Positions 1-13,008 of a stretch of 64,000 nucleotides of DNA are shown piece after piece. The notes under the pieces were generated by a model. The model worked only from the letters and a program-made list of their open reading frames with translations, made no database searches and was not told where the DNA came from. The position numbers were made by a program, and so were the translations under genes. Location of the stretch: NCBI GenBank assembly GCA_936440205.1, contig OW387136.1:14604788-14668787 (forward strand). The letters run 5' to 3'. How positions within the stretch are numbered: the first letter of the stretch is position 1; each line of letters begins with the position of its first letter. The stretch is from Lepidonotus clava (lineage: Eukaryota > Annelida > Polychaeta > Phyllodocida > Polynoidae).

Positions 1-785
1 TCATTGTGCAAAGGGCCACGGGGCAGTTGTTTAGCACTTAACTCGATTAAAGGAATCTTTCATGAGGCAATTTCTGCTGTTCCCTTGTGTATGGATCCTC
101 ACGAAAAAGAATAACATTTTTTTAAATTGGGTTGTGATGGGGTCTGGAGTGCCTATCAAGCAAATACAATCACGTTCGGGCAAAGTTGTGAAAACGTTGC
201 AATTTGGTTGTGACAACGTTGTAATTCCATTATACATACCTTATCAGTCCTTCCCTGGCCCTTCCCCTACCTCTCTTGCTATTGTTTGTTTTTCTTTATT
301 CTTTGGCTAGAGGTTAGCCGTATTTCGGGTTAGGCCTTTATACGATTATAGATATATATAGCTTGTAAGATACAGGATACTACGGGAATGGAAAATTGGC
401 GACAAAATAACACAAATATTTGAGAAATTCACAGTTTATGACATGTTACGAGCATGTTAGGGAAAATTGTTTCACTTCACAATGATTGATGAATTCCACC
501 ACACTGTGGTGTTGCCACCTAGTGAGATTCCAATGAACATGTTTCTTTGGACTGCTCTGTAGTGACCTCTTGTGGGCTTAATGTATAGTCGCAGGGCGTA
601 CAAAGAGTATTCACGTGTCTCCCCTGTGTTATTTTAGCATAGCAGTTTTACATCCTTTGGCAATCAAAGGATTTAGCTAAGCAATGAACTTCAGCCACTA
701 CTACTTTAATCTAAACAATCCAGACATTCTATTTCATTTTGATTTACGTTATTTACTTGTAATTTATGTATCTATTTATCCATTA

Positions 786-789
<4 letters not shown>

Positions 790-818
<29 letters not shown>
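790..818 (+). repeat. Poly(A) run
   Basis: Nearly 30 consecutive A after AATTTGT. Possibly a retrocopy tail, but no SINE or LINE was recognised upstream. Confidence 0.8.
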
Positions 819-822
<4 letters not shown>

Positions 823-2807
823 TCTTCTGAATGAGGGAACGTACCCTGATCAAAGTAGGTTCCAGGCAAAGTAGATTTGTCAAAAGATTTCTCATATTAT
901 ACCTTTATTTGGGCTGTGAAAAAAAAAGTTTCATAAAGGGCTTCCCCCATGACCCTTACAGCCTTACCAGTGTCATAGTGGGATATACGTGACCAGACAC
1001 ATTCATATATCTAACCCTGCTGCTGGGGTCATTTACATGTACGAACTACCAAAGGCCGGTAGATATATATGATATAGGATAAAAAATTTCACAAACATGA
1101 TTATTTTTGCAGGTATGCATGATAGAATTGTATCAAGAGAACTGATGATAACATTGATGTATGCTATAAGAGTCTGCTATGTATGACTTGAAAGTTATGC
1201 TTGAAATAGAAAAAAAACTTAATTACCAAAAGATCCTAAATCTTATTATTCGCGGGAATCTACGGAATGTGTATTGGATGGTTAATGGGAATATAAGCTA
1301 TACATGTATTAATTTATTTTCTAAATATTTTCAATTTTAATTCATATTTTCCTGCTTTGAATTAATGTGACTTTCCTCATGCCTTGCTCAATGTTTCTTC
1401 GCAACTACAAAACTGCAAAGCAAAGCTAACCAGCACCATTGGCCTTAGAAGCAATATGCTAATCAACTTAGTTTTCTCTATAGGGCAGAGAGTTAGCTTT
1501 AGTCGAGCTTAACACCAGCATTACAAATAAAGGTCGGTATAGGGTGACCCACTACACAAATACAAGTTTAATTAATCGTGTTACACATGGACCAAAGCTT
1601 AATCAAATCCATTGATATGTCTCCTGAGTTAATATTGACCATGTTGGACATGTAGTCTGTGAATTAGGGCATGGGATTTACAAGTAGGCCAATGGTCGGA
1701 GGACTGCGGACTGAGGAGAAACGAGCAAAGGTTTTCAAGTCTTTATGGCCTCATATATACAGTATACTATAACGGACTCCAGCTGAACTGAGAGGCAAAC
1801 CCAATGATGTTTCAGTGACCTTTTCTGATTTTTGCAGTGTGTTTAAAATGTTGTATCCATTCTTGTCCTTCAACGGTTCAATTTTTTCATCAGTTCGATT
1901 TACCACCCAGGCCATAGCATGCCGGAACTCGAATCGAATTCAGCCGGTACTGGTGGTGCATAATGTGTACGTCTACATCAACATGTATCATGCTCCATTT
2001 CCATATTGTATCTCCTTGAACCAAATGATATTTTGTTAAGAATTGCAATGTTCTTTGTCATCACAATTATTCAAAGTACTATAACTTTTCTCATAGCTCT
2101 TCATTCAAATAACAGTTTTTTAATACTGGAAAGTGAAAAATGGAGGAGAGGTTATCAAAATTGTCAAAAAATATTCTATGCAATCTGAGCATTCCCTTTT
2201 CTGGGGCCATGGGAATATGACATCATTGCTTATTGGAATTTCCTTATTAAAAAGGAGGTTCCTTGCAAAACTACCCACAGTGCACCTTCCATAAATAGAT
2301 AGAATGTGTTTGTCATAATCTTAATCTCTGGTAAATTCTGCCTAGGTCACATTTCTTAGGAAGATATGCATTATTAGCTAGCTTATTTCCAACAATAACT
2401 CACTTCATAATGGACTTAGAGCAACATGACTTATATCCCACTGGGTTACCATATCCTGTGACTTGTCACTCATGTCGTCTGTATATTATTTACGTTGTCA
2501 TGTTTTATTTACGTTAACATGTCAAATCATGTCAACCATATCCGTACTATTTTCGGGCCGTCGGACTAGTAGAACAAGGCTTCTCATGGTCGGACGTCAT
2601 TTCAAAACATTAGTAACAGCATTACACAATATTGAAGGTTTCTCTGATCGTGACTACTGTGGGTATAAGTATACATACACCACACTATTATGTCGCAGGT
2701 AAAGCACCCAGGGTTCTCGGCATGAGTGCATTTTCTGATTGTTTTGCTATTATCTTTCCTTTGGTAGATAATTTGATACTGGTAAGGTAACTAGGTATTT
2801 ACAGTAA

Positions 2808-3062
2808 AGGCCATATTACACTACGCGTTTTTTTAGTTCGCGTTGGGGCATTTTAATTCGCGTTTTTGCCGACGCGAATTACAAACACGAATCAGGACAC
2901 CAAACACCAAGTGTAATATAGTAAATTACCCCAAAATGCGTAGTGTAATATGTTTCACGTCGGGTCCGATGCATAGTGTAATATGGACTAAATGCTAATA
3001 GTTCGGGTTGGGCACCAGGACCCGACGCGTCCTTTAACCCGACGCGTAGTGTAATTAGGGCT
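2808..3062. mobile_element. MITE, PIF/Harbinger-like, TAA target duplication
   Basis: 255 bp with terminal inverted repeats AGGCCATATTACACTACGCG / CGCGTAGTGTAATTAGGGCT and TAA on both sides. Interior rich in ACGCG and GTGTAATAT words in both orientations. No coding capacity. Confidence 0.85.
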
Positions 3063-3363
3063 TAAGAGTATTTCTTTACACAATCAACCCTTTAGACCAC
3101 ACGGATTGCGTTAATATATTACTGGATTTCCCAGGAATTCCATGGATTTCCTTCCAGAATTTCAGAGTTTCCCTTTAATTTATGAAGTTCGAGGTTTGAC
3201 CCATGCTAAGCAACTAAAGTTATGGAAATATGGATTGTGTCATTGATTAGGGAATTAAATAAGCTTTAAAACGATATTTTGGTTGCTTTTGTATATTGAA
3301 TACTTCTCAAAGTGTCCTTCTTGGAAAAATATGGAAAAAATATGGAAAAAAGGCAATTTTTCC

Positions 3364-3420
3364 GGGCGGCTATAGCCGGATTGGGGAATACATCCTCGGG
3401 CGGCCATGGCCGGATTGGGG
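3364..3420 (+). repeat. 34-bp dimer with CGGCTATAGCCG / CGGCCATGGCCG palindromes, copy 1
   Basis: GGGCGGCTATAGCCGGATTG and GGGCGGCCATGGCCGGATTG, 34 bp apart; both cores are perfect 12-bp palindromes differing by a compensating pair. Confidence 0.85.
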
Positions 3421-4952
3421 TCTAAAGGGAAATCAAAAGAGGTAAAGTTATTTCTTTTATGACTACCCCAGCTCAAATCTTACATATCTAATTACAAAAG
3501 TCTACTATAACTCCGAAATAAAAGGTAATATTTTTAATAATTACGTTGTGTGGGGTTGCTAAAACTCTTTGTTATATGGTGCCGCTGCACCCACCTCCAC
3601 CACAATGGAGAGGCCAATCATGCCAAAACCCTGTTACATTGAATATTTTCGTTAGTGCAAAAATACATTTCAACAGCCTGACATGGCTTGCACGTTGTTG
3701 CTAATAAACACTTCAAACAGGGCTTGGGTAATGTTTGGTGTAGCTTGAATTCTAGGAGTGGTGGCTTTGTTGAATTAGGAGTGAAAAGGTTTTACATTAA
3801 AGGAGGGTTCCGGTTGCACAGAAAGTCAGTAGGCATAATGAAAATAATTATTTGACAATTCCCTCGCTTTAATGCCACGTATTCCCTATATCGATTCTTT
3901 GGACTTGGTTGATTGCTAAACTCATCCTTTTTAAATATATAGTGATCAACTCTATATCAAATACCGTTTTCGTGCTACATCAAAGATTCCTAAGAGTCCT
4001 ACGACCGCGGGAAATAATGATTGAGCACAACACGTTTTTACTACATAATGATTAAGTTCTAATATTAGATATTTAACTATTATTATATCTTATTATTCCC
4101 TTTAGTTTAAACAACAATAATTGTATTGAATTCATTTACTGGCAACGTATTTCACCCCTCTATATAAAGTTCTGCATTGAACTATGGGGTTAACTTTATG
4201 CATGAAAGATCAGTCTACTTTTCACTAAGCCTCCATGTGAGATATTCCAATAAAGCAGGGTCATCCTAGAACCTAGTTCCTAATTCATGGATGACAGAGA
4301 ACACTCGTGTGAAAAGTCAATGTTTATTACTCCAAATGCAATGATATGCACCACTGAGCTTCCTTTGACCAATGCCAGTCTCAGAGATTGTCCAGAGGTA
4401 CCCAGCTACGCATCTTATTTGCCTCGTTCCGTGACATCATCTATCTACTCTCCAATCACGCCGCAGCTGCACATAAGTCAGAGAGTCTTATCCTAGTTCG
4501 AGGCTAGTTACTAACAAACAACTAGCTAAGATAACTACTGCGTATCTAGACTGACACTCATGTCAGTACCGTGTTTTAGATCAATTTATACAATTTAGAA
4601 TTATATCAGATCCTACCTATATTGTAACATGGGCATTATGTATCTCTACCATTGTAATATATTCTAAACTGGATGATCCTTGAGAGGCAAAGAGTTCATG
4701 GGCGTGTCTCAGTGAAATCGCCATCCAAGTTTACTTTATCTGATCTTCAAATAATTCATTAACTCAGTTACCAACTCAATTTTAGTAGGGCATGTTTGTT
4801 TTTATTGCTGTGGGGTGGTCTGCCAAATTTTAGAGAACAGCTGAGAATAAGATATAAAGGTGTGAGGTGCAACTTTTGTTCTACCGAGAGGAGAGCGTTC
4901 CAGAAGCCCTCCAACCCCACAGGGTATGACCATGGAAACAAAGTAGACCTAC

Positions 4953-5155
4953 CTCTCAGAGATGTACCCCATGAAGTCGTAGCCATCAGCCAACTCTGTG
5001 ACAAGGTAGTAGTGGTTCTCTGTCTCCATCACCTCATAAAGCTTGATGATATTCGGGTGGTCCAGGCGCTGCAACATGGCCGCCTCACGGTGCAAGTTTC
5101 GCCGAGCGTACTCCCGCTTTATTACTGCTCGCTTGTTTACAACCTTTATGGCCAC
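4953..5155 (-). CDS. HUNK-like kinase exon 2 (ATP lysine to hinge)
   Basis: The acceptor is CTTTTGCAG|GTGGCC, the donor CTGAGAG|gtaggt, phase 2. It encodes VAIKVVNKRAVIKREYARRN and on to ETENHYYLVTELADGYDFMG. This intact exon is the parent of the degenerate copies lying just upstream in intron 1. Confidence 0.85.
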
Positions 5156-8100
5156 CTGCAAAAGGAGTATAGTAAATATAATTATAGCAATTTTTTATGA
5201 TGTTCGGATGGTCACCATGGTGCAGCATGGACACCTCATGATGCGGATTCTGCCTGGCATACCCCCTCTTTAAAACTACCTGCTTGTCTCGCCGGGCATA
5301 CTCCCACTTTATTACTGCCTGCTTGTTTACAACCTTTATGGCCACCGGCAAAGGGAGTATAGTAAATATAATTATAGCAATTTTTTATGACGTTCAGATG
5401 GTCACCATGGTGCGGCATGGACACCTCATGATGCGGATTCTGCCTGGTATACTCTCACTTTGAAGCCGCCCGCTTGTTCACAACCTTTATGGCCAACTGT
5501 AAAAGGAGTCTAATAAATATATTGTCATTTTCTAATGATATTCCAATGGTCACCATGGTGCAGCATGGACACCTTATGATGCAGGTTCTGCCGGACACAC
5601 TCCTGTTCACTGTCCACTTGCTTTAACCACGATGACCACCTGCAAAAGGATTATGAATATATAGTAATTTGTTTATGATGTTCGAATGGTCACCATGGTG
5701 CAGCATGGATATCTTGTGCTGCAAGTTCTGCCGGGCACACTCCTGCTTTAATACTGCCTGCTTGTTGAAATCTGAGAGAGTCAAAATCTTGATGATGTTC
5801 GGATCGGCCAGCCACTGCAATATGGCAGCCTCATAGCGCAGGTTCCGCTAGGCATACTCCAGCTTTAATACTGCACATTTGTTTACAAATTCGATGGCTA
5901 CCCAAAGAATGAAAAAGTTGATTCTAAATTTGTTTTTCTTGCATAAAATCAGATTAATTTTGGGTCATGAATGCGTCACAACATCGCCGCTTCATGGTGC
6001 AAGTTCCACCAGGCATATGGGTTACTACTCCTTTAAAATTGCCCACTTGTTTACAACCTCCTATGGCCACCTGCAAAAGCGGTGTAATGAAAATAAACTG
6101 TACCATTTGTCTCTATTGCTGCAAATGGTCTGATTCTTATGATTCTTGATGCTTATTTGTTTACTACCTCCACGGTCACCTGAACAATTAGTGAAATGAT
6201 ACTTTGGTGTGTATCAAACAAGGAAATACCACTATATTCCGCTACAAAGTACTTAAAATTGTTGAAATAAGGGTTATATTAGATTACTTTAGATTACTAT
6301 GCTGGATTTATTTAATGACACAATGACACATGAACAACAAGCATTATATTTGTATAACAAGTCTGTATAGAAATATTCTATATTTGTTCTGAGAGTGTGA
6401 GATTGGCCACAGGCTAACGACTGAGTGGTTGGTTTGGTGATGGGTTTGGTAATAATGTTTAGGGGTGTTATATTCTGATGATAATGTCTAAAATAGAGAT
6501 GGCATATTGATAACTTGTTACAAATCATCAATTTTTGATAAAGCTACTATTGTTGTAACATATATTGGCTTATTTTGGGCTATTCAAACTACAGCAGTTA
6601 AAGGTGAACCCTAAAGAAAATCACATATTTTCTTTTAGGTGCTTAAAGGGGTTGCTTAATATGTGTCTTAGCAAATTCCATTGACTGACTGCGCCTGCTG
6701 CTGTAAGATATCGCCTGGTAGGGCCATTGTTACAGGTGCGAAGACACTCTCACACCTCAGCTGTCACATTCAAGCCAGCTTGCCTTATATGGAGTTGTGA
6801 CGTCATCTAGGCTATAGGCTCAGTGCAGCTTAGTACATGCATAACATATACGGTCAGTTTCATCATTTGGGATACACAAACTAATGCTGTAAAAATAAAG
6901 GAGCTGACATTTCTGTATTGGCACATCACTATATAAATCAATCTATAATTTGGAATAGCCATGCATGCATATAGTTGATGCATTATAAGTTAATTCCTTA
7001 CGATTCCAGTCTAGCCCTAGCTGCCAGATTCCCTAATCTGTCCATAGCTCCCTGAAGATCTGACGGTTTCTGATATTTTTCTACCCTGTGTTATTTTAAG
7101 TTTTGATGAAATGGAGCTGCCTTGTCAATATATTCATTTTTCCAATCTTTGTGATATTTTCAGTGATGCCATTTTCAGACATTTCCCAGATATCCCGATT
7201 TTGGTATCAGTTCACTCTAAAAAAAAAAATATCACTTTTCTCTTTTTAAAATCACTATTATCACATTTGAAAGTACTCCTATAGCAACTGCAACCCTTCT
7301 AGATACAAAATGAACCTTTTCTTGTGAACAGTTTTGCTCTTTTGATTTCAATATAAAAATCCAGAAATGTCCTTCCTACTTTTCCGAATTTTATATTTCT
7401 CCTGAGTGGAATCCCTGTCTTTGTTTAGAAAGTCATTACCTCCAACGGGTTATTGGTATTTTTTCAGAAAATTCTGGAAAATCCTGGGGGAAAGCAAATC
7501 ATTTCTGGACCCGATGGTCTCTCATGGGTTATTATCAATAAGCCACAGTTCAAGGGAAATATTCCAATTTTACTATATTTAAATTAGGGGCCGTCCATTA
7601 ATTACATGTGCAATATTACATGCTTTTCAAATTTCTGACCCCCTCCCCTCCCCCAATAGCATATACCTACTTAGCATTATAAGTCCTTTCTTACTTGCTG
7701 TAAATAACCAAGGACATTCCCAGATGTGCAGGTTGCAGGATTGCCTAATCAGAAATTTAATTCCCGTACCTGACGATCTTTCAAAAGGCCATTCCCCATA
7801 TTATCTAAAATATTCCTAAAACGGATTAAAACCATATAAAGTCTTCAAAATATTGAGCAATATCCCCTTTTGAAATAAGTCTAATAGGCCGTTTGATAGT
7901 TGAATTATTTTTCTAGGAAGATCCCTGCATATCCCTTGTAGACCTATAGCCTAGGTGACGTCACAGGCCAGTGTACCACGTGACTAGGCACCTATAGTAG
8001 GCCCGGCAGTGCCTGTGTGCAGCATGACACAAAAACGTCCAATTTCTTTGTATTAATGCGTAGAAGAGATATTATTCCTGTTAATATATCGAAATTAAGA

Positions 8101-9545
8101 TATTACCAAAGCTTCAAAACCTTAAAATTTAGCTTTTCTGTTCTCCTTTAAGACCTGAAAAACATCTTGTATGTTACCAATGTGTTGGTCGCATAAACTA
8201 CCCCAACCAATGAACACACACTTCAACCTACTTACAAACCCCAAAACCGGCCACTTACTACCTCATTCCTACCCCACCTAACAATTTCAGACCATGTTGA
8301 GAGCTTTTTAGTTATTGTAGGCTCCTTTGTAACCTGTGCCACAAGGAACATAATATTTTTACATACCCAGCCCCTCATAAGATCTGAAATTACACCAATC
8401 ACATGCTCCAGAAGTGTAAGTTGAATAATGCTGATATTGAAATGGTTTGGACAGCTGAATGGGAACAACTCTATACACAGCTACCTACATACAGAAAATT
8501 GGTACTTTAATAAGTATGTCTGTTGGTTTTGTATGCCATGAGGCTTAAGGCTGGGCAGTACATGTTGTTATTATGGCCTTTGCTAGTACATACACAGCTA
8601 TAAAAGGGATTAAAGATTGACAAACATCCAGAGGAATTGTACAGTATTTATCTATTTTAGCCCTGGATCTAGTTTTGCATTGCTTTACATTGTAAATCAT
8701 GACGTTGAAACAAAAAATGCGAATTTAAGAACTGTTGATCAGCTGTTGATGTAGCATGTGGAATTGCTGCATTCAGATTGATATATGTCCTTTTTCATTA
8801 AACCATAATTATCAAAAACGCTGTTAGTTGGAGGGAACTTTTGATTTATATAAATAGGTTCTTCTTCTCACATGTTACACTATAGTTAGCCAACTGGGCC
8901 ACCAAGCATTCATTATAAATCACAGCCTGCATGCACTCAATCTATTCTAATGGAGACTAAAATAGTACCCTGTAGATAATTATTGGGTCGGAGCGGCGAC
9001 CATTGACTATATATAGTTCATTGTGGTATTCGCATTGGTGTATTATCGTGTAAATGCACACACAAGCACACACACATACATACACATAATGTGTGTTATA
9101 CATAGATCTTCCTGCCTGTAGCTCAAATTTAGACAAGTTAATTCAGTGAGTTAAATGAAAAGTACTAGTAACCAGTTAAACATAATAATTATTATAAGTA
9201 TACAGAAACAGCTTCTAGTAAATTGCTACTTTTGTGATAACTGCATGGATTACAATGTAACCTTATATTAAGTGACGTTTAAGGATGCCTAAAACGGTAA
9301 GTAGAAACCAGTCCATCAACTTGCCGAAGTACATTACGAATGAATGTGGTATAATAAATAAGATAACAAACAAAATAACTCACCTTCTCCCTGCTGACCA
9401 GGTGGATCCCAAGTCTGACCTTGGCGAACGACCCCTCCCCCAGCGTCCGGCCAAGGACGTAGGCGCCGACCCGCTTCTTCCGGTCCGACCGGAAGTCAGC
9501 CTGTCGCTCGCCCTCGTCGTCGAACAGGTCCTCGAAACGACCCAT
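4953..9545 (-). CDS. HUNK-like serine/threonine protein kinase, 5' part (two exons, cut by window edge)
   Basis: Exon 1 9545-9384 (54 codons), exon 2 5155-4953 (67 codons plus 2 nt). Together they give the N-lobe of a protein kinase: glycine-rich loop GEGSFAKV (36-43), VAIK with the ATP-binding Lys58, helix-C Glu at about 78 (LHREAAML), HPNIIKLYEV, and ETENHYYLVTEL as hinge strand. GEGSFAKVR and ETEN.YYLV.EL match vertebrate HUNK (AMPK-related family) better than other CAMK kinases I can recall; NIM1 or another AMPK-related kinase is possible. The catalytic HRD and DFG segments should be in exons left of this window. Intron 1 is 4.2 kb. It lies on the same strand as the nuclear receptor, about 4.5 kb downstream of its candidate poly(A) signal. 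Confidence 0.8.
5160..6190 (-). pseudogene. Tandem array of about seven decayed copies of the front half of kinase exon 2
   Basis: Each unit (about 120-190 bp) holds a short AT-rich intron tail, a 3' splice-site-like CTTTTGCAG or variant, and the first 100 or so nt of exon 2 (VAIKVVNK...EYAR.N.H.E..ML...DHPNIIK). Splice-site/VAIK starts are seen near 5345, 5494, 5637, 5895, 6072 and 6180, with a further exon fragment near 5680-5770. The copy at 5345 keeps an open frame but its acceptor AG is changed and it contains an internal duplication; the copy at 5494 keeps an acceptor but has an in-frame stop. The two nearest the parent exon share nearly identical intron tails, so homogenisation or recent duplication is likely. 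Confidence 0.85.
6195..9380. other. Kinase intron 1, nothing else recognised
   Basis: AT-rich intron sequence. AGGGGCCGTCCATTAATTAC at 7587 resembles the end of a widespread animal DNA transposon, but no partner end was found. Confidence 0.55.
9384..9545 (-). CDS. HUNK-like kinase exon 1 with start codon and glycine-rich loop
   Basis: It starts MGRFEDLFDDEGERQADFRS, then DRKKRVGAYVLGRTLGEGSF, and ends ...SREK|gtgagt at a phase 0 donor. The ATG at 9545 has a good context (GTCGCCATGG). The exon is markedly GC-rich against its AT-rich surroundings. Confidence 0.85.
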
Positions 9546-9600
9546 GGCGACTGAGGGGCGACTGGCGACTGGGCGACAGCTTTATGTCTATAGGGCTTTG
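9546..9600 (-). repeat. CAGTCGCC short repeats in the kinase 5' UTR
   Basis: On the minus strand CAGTCGCC occurs three times within about 35 nt immediately before the ATG, the last copy running into it (CAGTCGCCATGG). Similar GTCGC words recur up to about 9655. Function unknown; this may be 5' UTR low complexity. Confidence 0.5.
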
Positions 9601-9659
9601 AGGGCAATGGCGACGTTTTGCGACGAAGGCGACTTCTTAGCGACTTTTTGGCGATAGTT

Positions 9660-12600
9660 GCGATACTGATTTGGCAGCCACGACGGTGATAACGCACGAA
9701 GCTTTCCTGTCTGCTTAGATCCATACAATGGTTCTCATTTCCTTTTTTCTAAGTGTTCACTTGACGGTAAGGCACCATTGATCCAAATCGAGAGGTTCGT
9801 AGCAGAATATACAGGGTAATACGCAAGCGGTCTCTAAAGTCACAAACTATGAAAAACAACATCTGTATCTCGGGCGTAGGTTGATCACAATGTCTTCTGA
9901 TTGGCAATGACACAAACTTCCATAACTCAGACCGTCAAACCTATATTCCACCCATAATAAGGATATAGGCCTGTCAATGGTAGCAAAACAACTGGTCTAC
10001 CAGTGATTATTCCTGTATTTGAACTCTATTCCACCACTGAGGGGTCAGAGTATACGTACATATTTAACAGGTAAACCAGAATAGAAGCCCCAGGTTGATC
10101 ATCCGGAAAAATCTCGGGTTAGGCCCCCTAAATTTATTGGGATCATCCTGCGATAACGAGTTGGCTGTGTGTACGGGTGACGGGTTCCTCCAGGGGGTCC
10201 AGCATGGGCTTAATCCTCACGGATTATACCGGGTCTAATCTATACTCGCGGCTGACTCCAGGGTAGAGTCCGGATTAAGGCACGGTCAGGCCGGGTAGTG
10301 TTATTCTACTGCCCGGGGCCAGGCTTGGGAGGTGGGCCGGGGGAAAGGTGAGGGCAGGCCGAGAAAGGAATCCTGCGACCCTTCACTGAAGAAGGAGGTT
10401 AGATACCAATTGACTTCTATCACTTCTCAGATATTTAAATGCATACGAATGTTTGTTATATGTGAAGATGTTTTCTGACAATAAAAAGGAGTTGTTTTTT
10501 TAAAGTTTATCAAAGATCGCTTGGGCTAGTTACAATGAGAATATTATGTCCTCACTTCGTATATTAGAAAATCATAATACATGTGTCCTTGGCTAAACCT
10601 AAAACCCCAAACATTAAACGGAGATAATGTCAACGGCCCTTCCCCAAACCGCCATGTCATATACTACTTGGTGTATCATCACTTAGAAGATAATAGCGGC
10701 TGGTGGAAGCAAGTGTAAAGAAAGTCAACAATCAGGAAAGAGCAGGTAACAGTTACCTACATGGTGTTGATATCCATGTCCATTAGCTGATATAGATAAT
10801 CCAGTAATCCCAGTAATCTGATCGACAAACATAGAATTAAACGAAAATGAGGTATATCCCACCATTTCCTTACTGAAGACCTGAACACATGGTACCAAGA
10901 GAGATGTTGGTTATAGGTGTTTTGGTCTGGAGGCACAAATCTATTTTTTGGCTTGAGTTTAGAAATCCTAAACGCCGCTAAAGGTTATCAAATATCGATT
11001 GGTATCAATCAGTCCATATTGAAATGCTGCTCAAGGCCATGTTGGAGCGTTTCCCGCGAGTGGATGGCGTTCAATCTGACCTATTATCAAAGCAGACGAC
11101 TTCGGGTAGAACCGCTTCCGGTGATGCTGGCTCCTGGCGCGCAGTTCTCTCAGGCACCCAAAAACCAGCGTAATGTCCACTGAAGCGTGGAAAGGTCGAC
11201 GGCGTTTGTCTATTGGACGTGGCCTGCATTTGACGGAAGGTGTTTAAAGCCTAAAAACACTCTGTATACGCTTCCAACTAGGCGTAACCAGCTGGTAACA
11301 GCTCTCCAATAAGCCTAACATGCACTGCTACCCACACAAGCTCTCTGTATATAAAACCGACTGAAAAGAAAAGGCCCCCCTCCCCAACTCCCCGAGACTT
11401 CCTTACAAGTCACCCAAACCCTTGAACCAAGAACACAAACGCAGGTAGCCCAGTGTTTGCTGGAAATATCCATTTCAATTGAGGCGGCAAACAAAATATT
11501 TCGTCGGCCGGCGGCTTAGGAGCCACAGCGCGGGCGGAAGTAGCAGGGACGGGTGCCAAAATCCACATTGGTGTTGGTGGTGGTGGTGGTGTGTGGGGAG
11601 GGGGGGGGGGGGAGGAAGCCCAAGAAGGGCGCAAAGTTGGCCTCGGCCAATATGAAGGTGAAAAGAAATTGAGTTCGGAGAGGAGATACTGATTGTTATT
11701 AATTGACCTGCAACCAGCCACAATGAAAGGGAAAAAACACGATTATAATATATAGGTCATGAAACTCCAATGAAATGTATTGCAGAAAGGTAACAGCAGG
11801 GAATTCTCCATTCATATTCCGTCATTTAGTGTCTCCCATTGCCAATATTAATCCTCAATACGATAGATAGAAAATAAAAACAAACAATTGTCGGGGGAAA
11901 TATTCATTTGGAATGACATGAGCCCCTTTTTTCTCATTCCATCGAGGGGGTAAAGGGCCGATTGCTTTCCGATTCATACTCACACATATACTTTTCCATT
12001 GTGTTTACCACTAAACTAAATATATCATTTTAGATTTAGGACCTACTTGAGAAAGTGTTCAATAAGTATGGAATATGTTTTAGACTTCAATAATTCAGTT
12101 TCTCCCAATCGCCGGAACGATAGGCCTATCCTCATCAAAACATGCCCAACAAGGGTGGCCCCTGATTGGGTAAAATTAAACGAGAACTTTTATGGTTGAA
12201 AAATGATTTTGAAATACACCCCTTTCATGTACTCAGATAAAACATGCATCAGAAAAACAGGTACTTCTGATATATATATGGGCTTAAACGGCATTCTGCG
12301 TCTAAGTACATTATCCACACATGCTGTAGATATTGCTATATGAGCAATTTACAATATATCCAAGGATAAAATCTAAAATCAAAAGGGAAATAACCCCAGG
12401 CCGATCCAACCTGCAGCTCTGGGGCTGAGGTACAAACTCACCGCGTTGATTTGGAATTGAACCATTACACCTGCACCAATATCCTAACAGGGACACTTAC
12501 AGATGGCATCAAGAATGTCCTTTTTATGATCCATTCACCAAACTCTGGTATTGTTAAACTCTTATAATGGAGGGTTTAACAATACTTCTTGCCCTAGGGA

Positions 12601-12800
12601 TCAAGGTACCCGGCATATAGCACAGGCAGTTCATCGAGGCCACCTGGGATCCTCTCCCATGCGGGTGGCCCCTGGAACTGTCACTCTATGGGCGTCTATA
12701 ATGAGGGCTTCACGAAAAAGGAACAATACTTATAGGTTAAATAAACACAAAAACGGACTGCATCAGAGGAGATGCCTCTTACAAAAAAGATTATAATTAT
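9660..12800. promoter_or_regulatory. Upstream region of the kinase; GC-rich blocks at 10085-10410 and 11020-11720
   Basis: Two GC-rich blocks stand out from AT-rich DNA. 11500-11640 contains CGTCGGCCGGCGG, GCGCGGGCGG and a G-run after GTGG repeats, which could be promoter or 5' UTR sequence of the minus-strand kinase gene. 10085-10410 looks like an unassigned dispersed repeat. No exon could be supported. Confidence 0.3.
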
Positions 12801-12877
12801 GTGAAGTGTAGATGAACATCCAACTCGACGACAGTATAATCTAAAATGTTGATTTTTATTTAGTAGATAGTAGGCTG

Positions 12878-12917
12878 AATCGACATGTTTCGACAGGTTA
12901 GTGTCTTCATCAGGATT
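12878..12917 (-). ncRNA. Hammerhead-ribozyme-like motif 1 (retroelement remnant)
   Basis: The minus strand reads AAUC-CUGAUGA-A-GAC...GUC-GAAA-CAUG-UC-GAUU. Stem I AAUC/GAUU pairs, stem II GAC/GUC, core CUGAUGA and GAAA present, cleavage expected after UC. Stem III is the palindrome ACAUGU, which could form only as a dimer, as reported for animal retrozyme and Penelope-type hammerheads. One extra A lies between CUGAUGA and stem II. No reverse transcriptase is nearby. Confidence 0.45.
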
Positions 12918-13008
12918 GATTGGAGAAGCATTTATAAGAATATTATTATGTATTTGACGTTGGCACGAAGAACAATGATTTATTTTACTGCATGATTAAG
13001 CGGCAGTT

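Larger units (their letters stand above)
1..4700. other. No gene recognised apart from listed repeats
   Basis: AT-rich. The later kinase exons should lie in this direction, but I saw no HRDLK or DFG-coding exon here. The first 30 bp (TCATTGTGCAAAGGGCCAC) recur at 49451 as TCATTGTGCAACGGGCCAC. Confidence 0.6.

Noticed and set aside
4796-5200. Plus-strand 134-codon open frame
   Set aside because: Antisense to kinase exon 2, which shows clear kinase motifs on the other strand.
11410-11723. Proline-rich open frames on the minus strand
   Set aside because: They cross a G-run and GTGG repeats; no splice-phase link to the kinase exon could be shown.
12400-12495. B-box-like GGTTCAATTCC on the minus strand
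   Set aside because: No matching A-box, stem pairing or second copy was identified.
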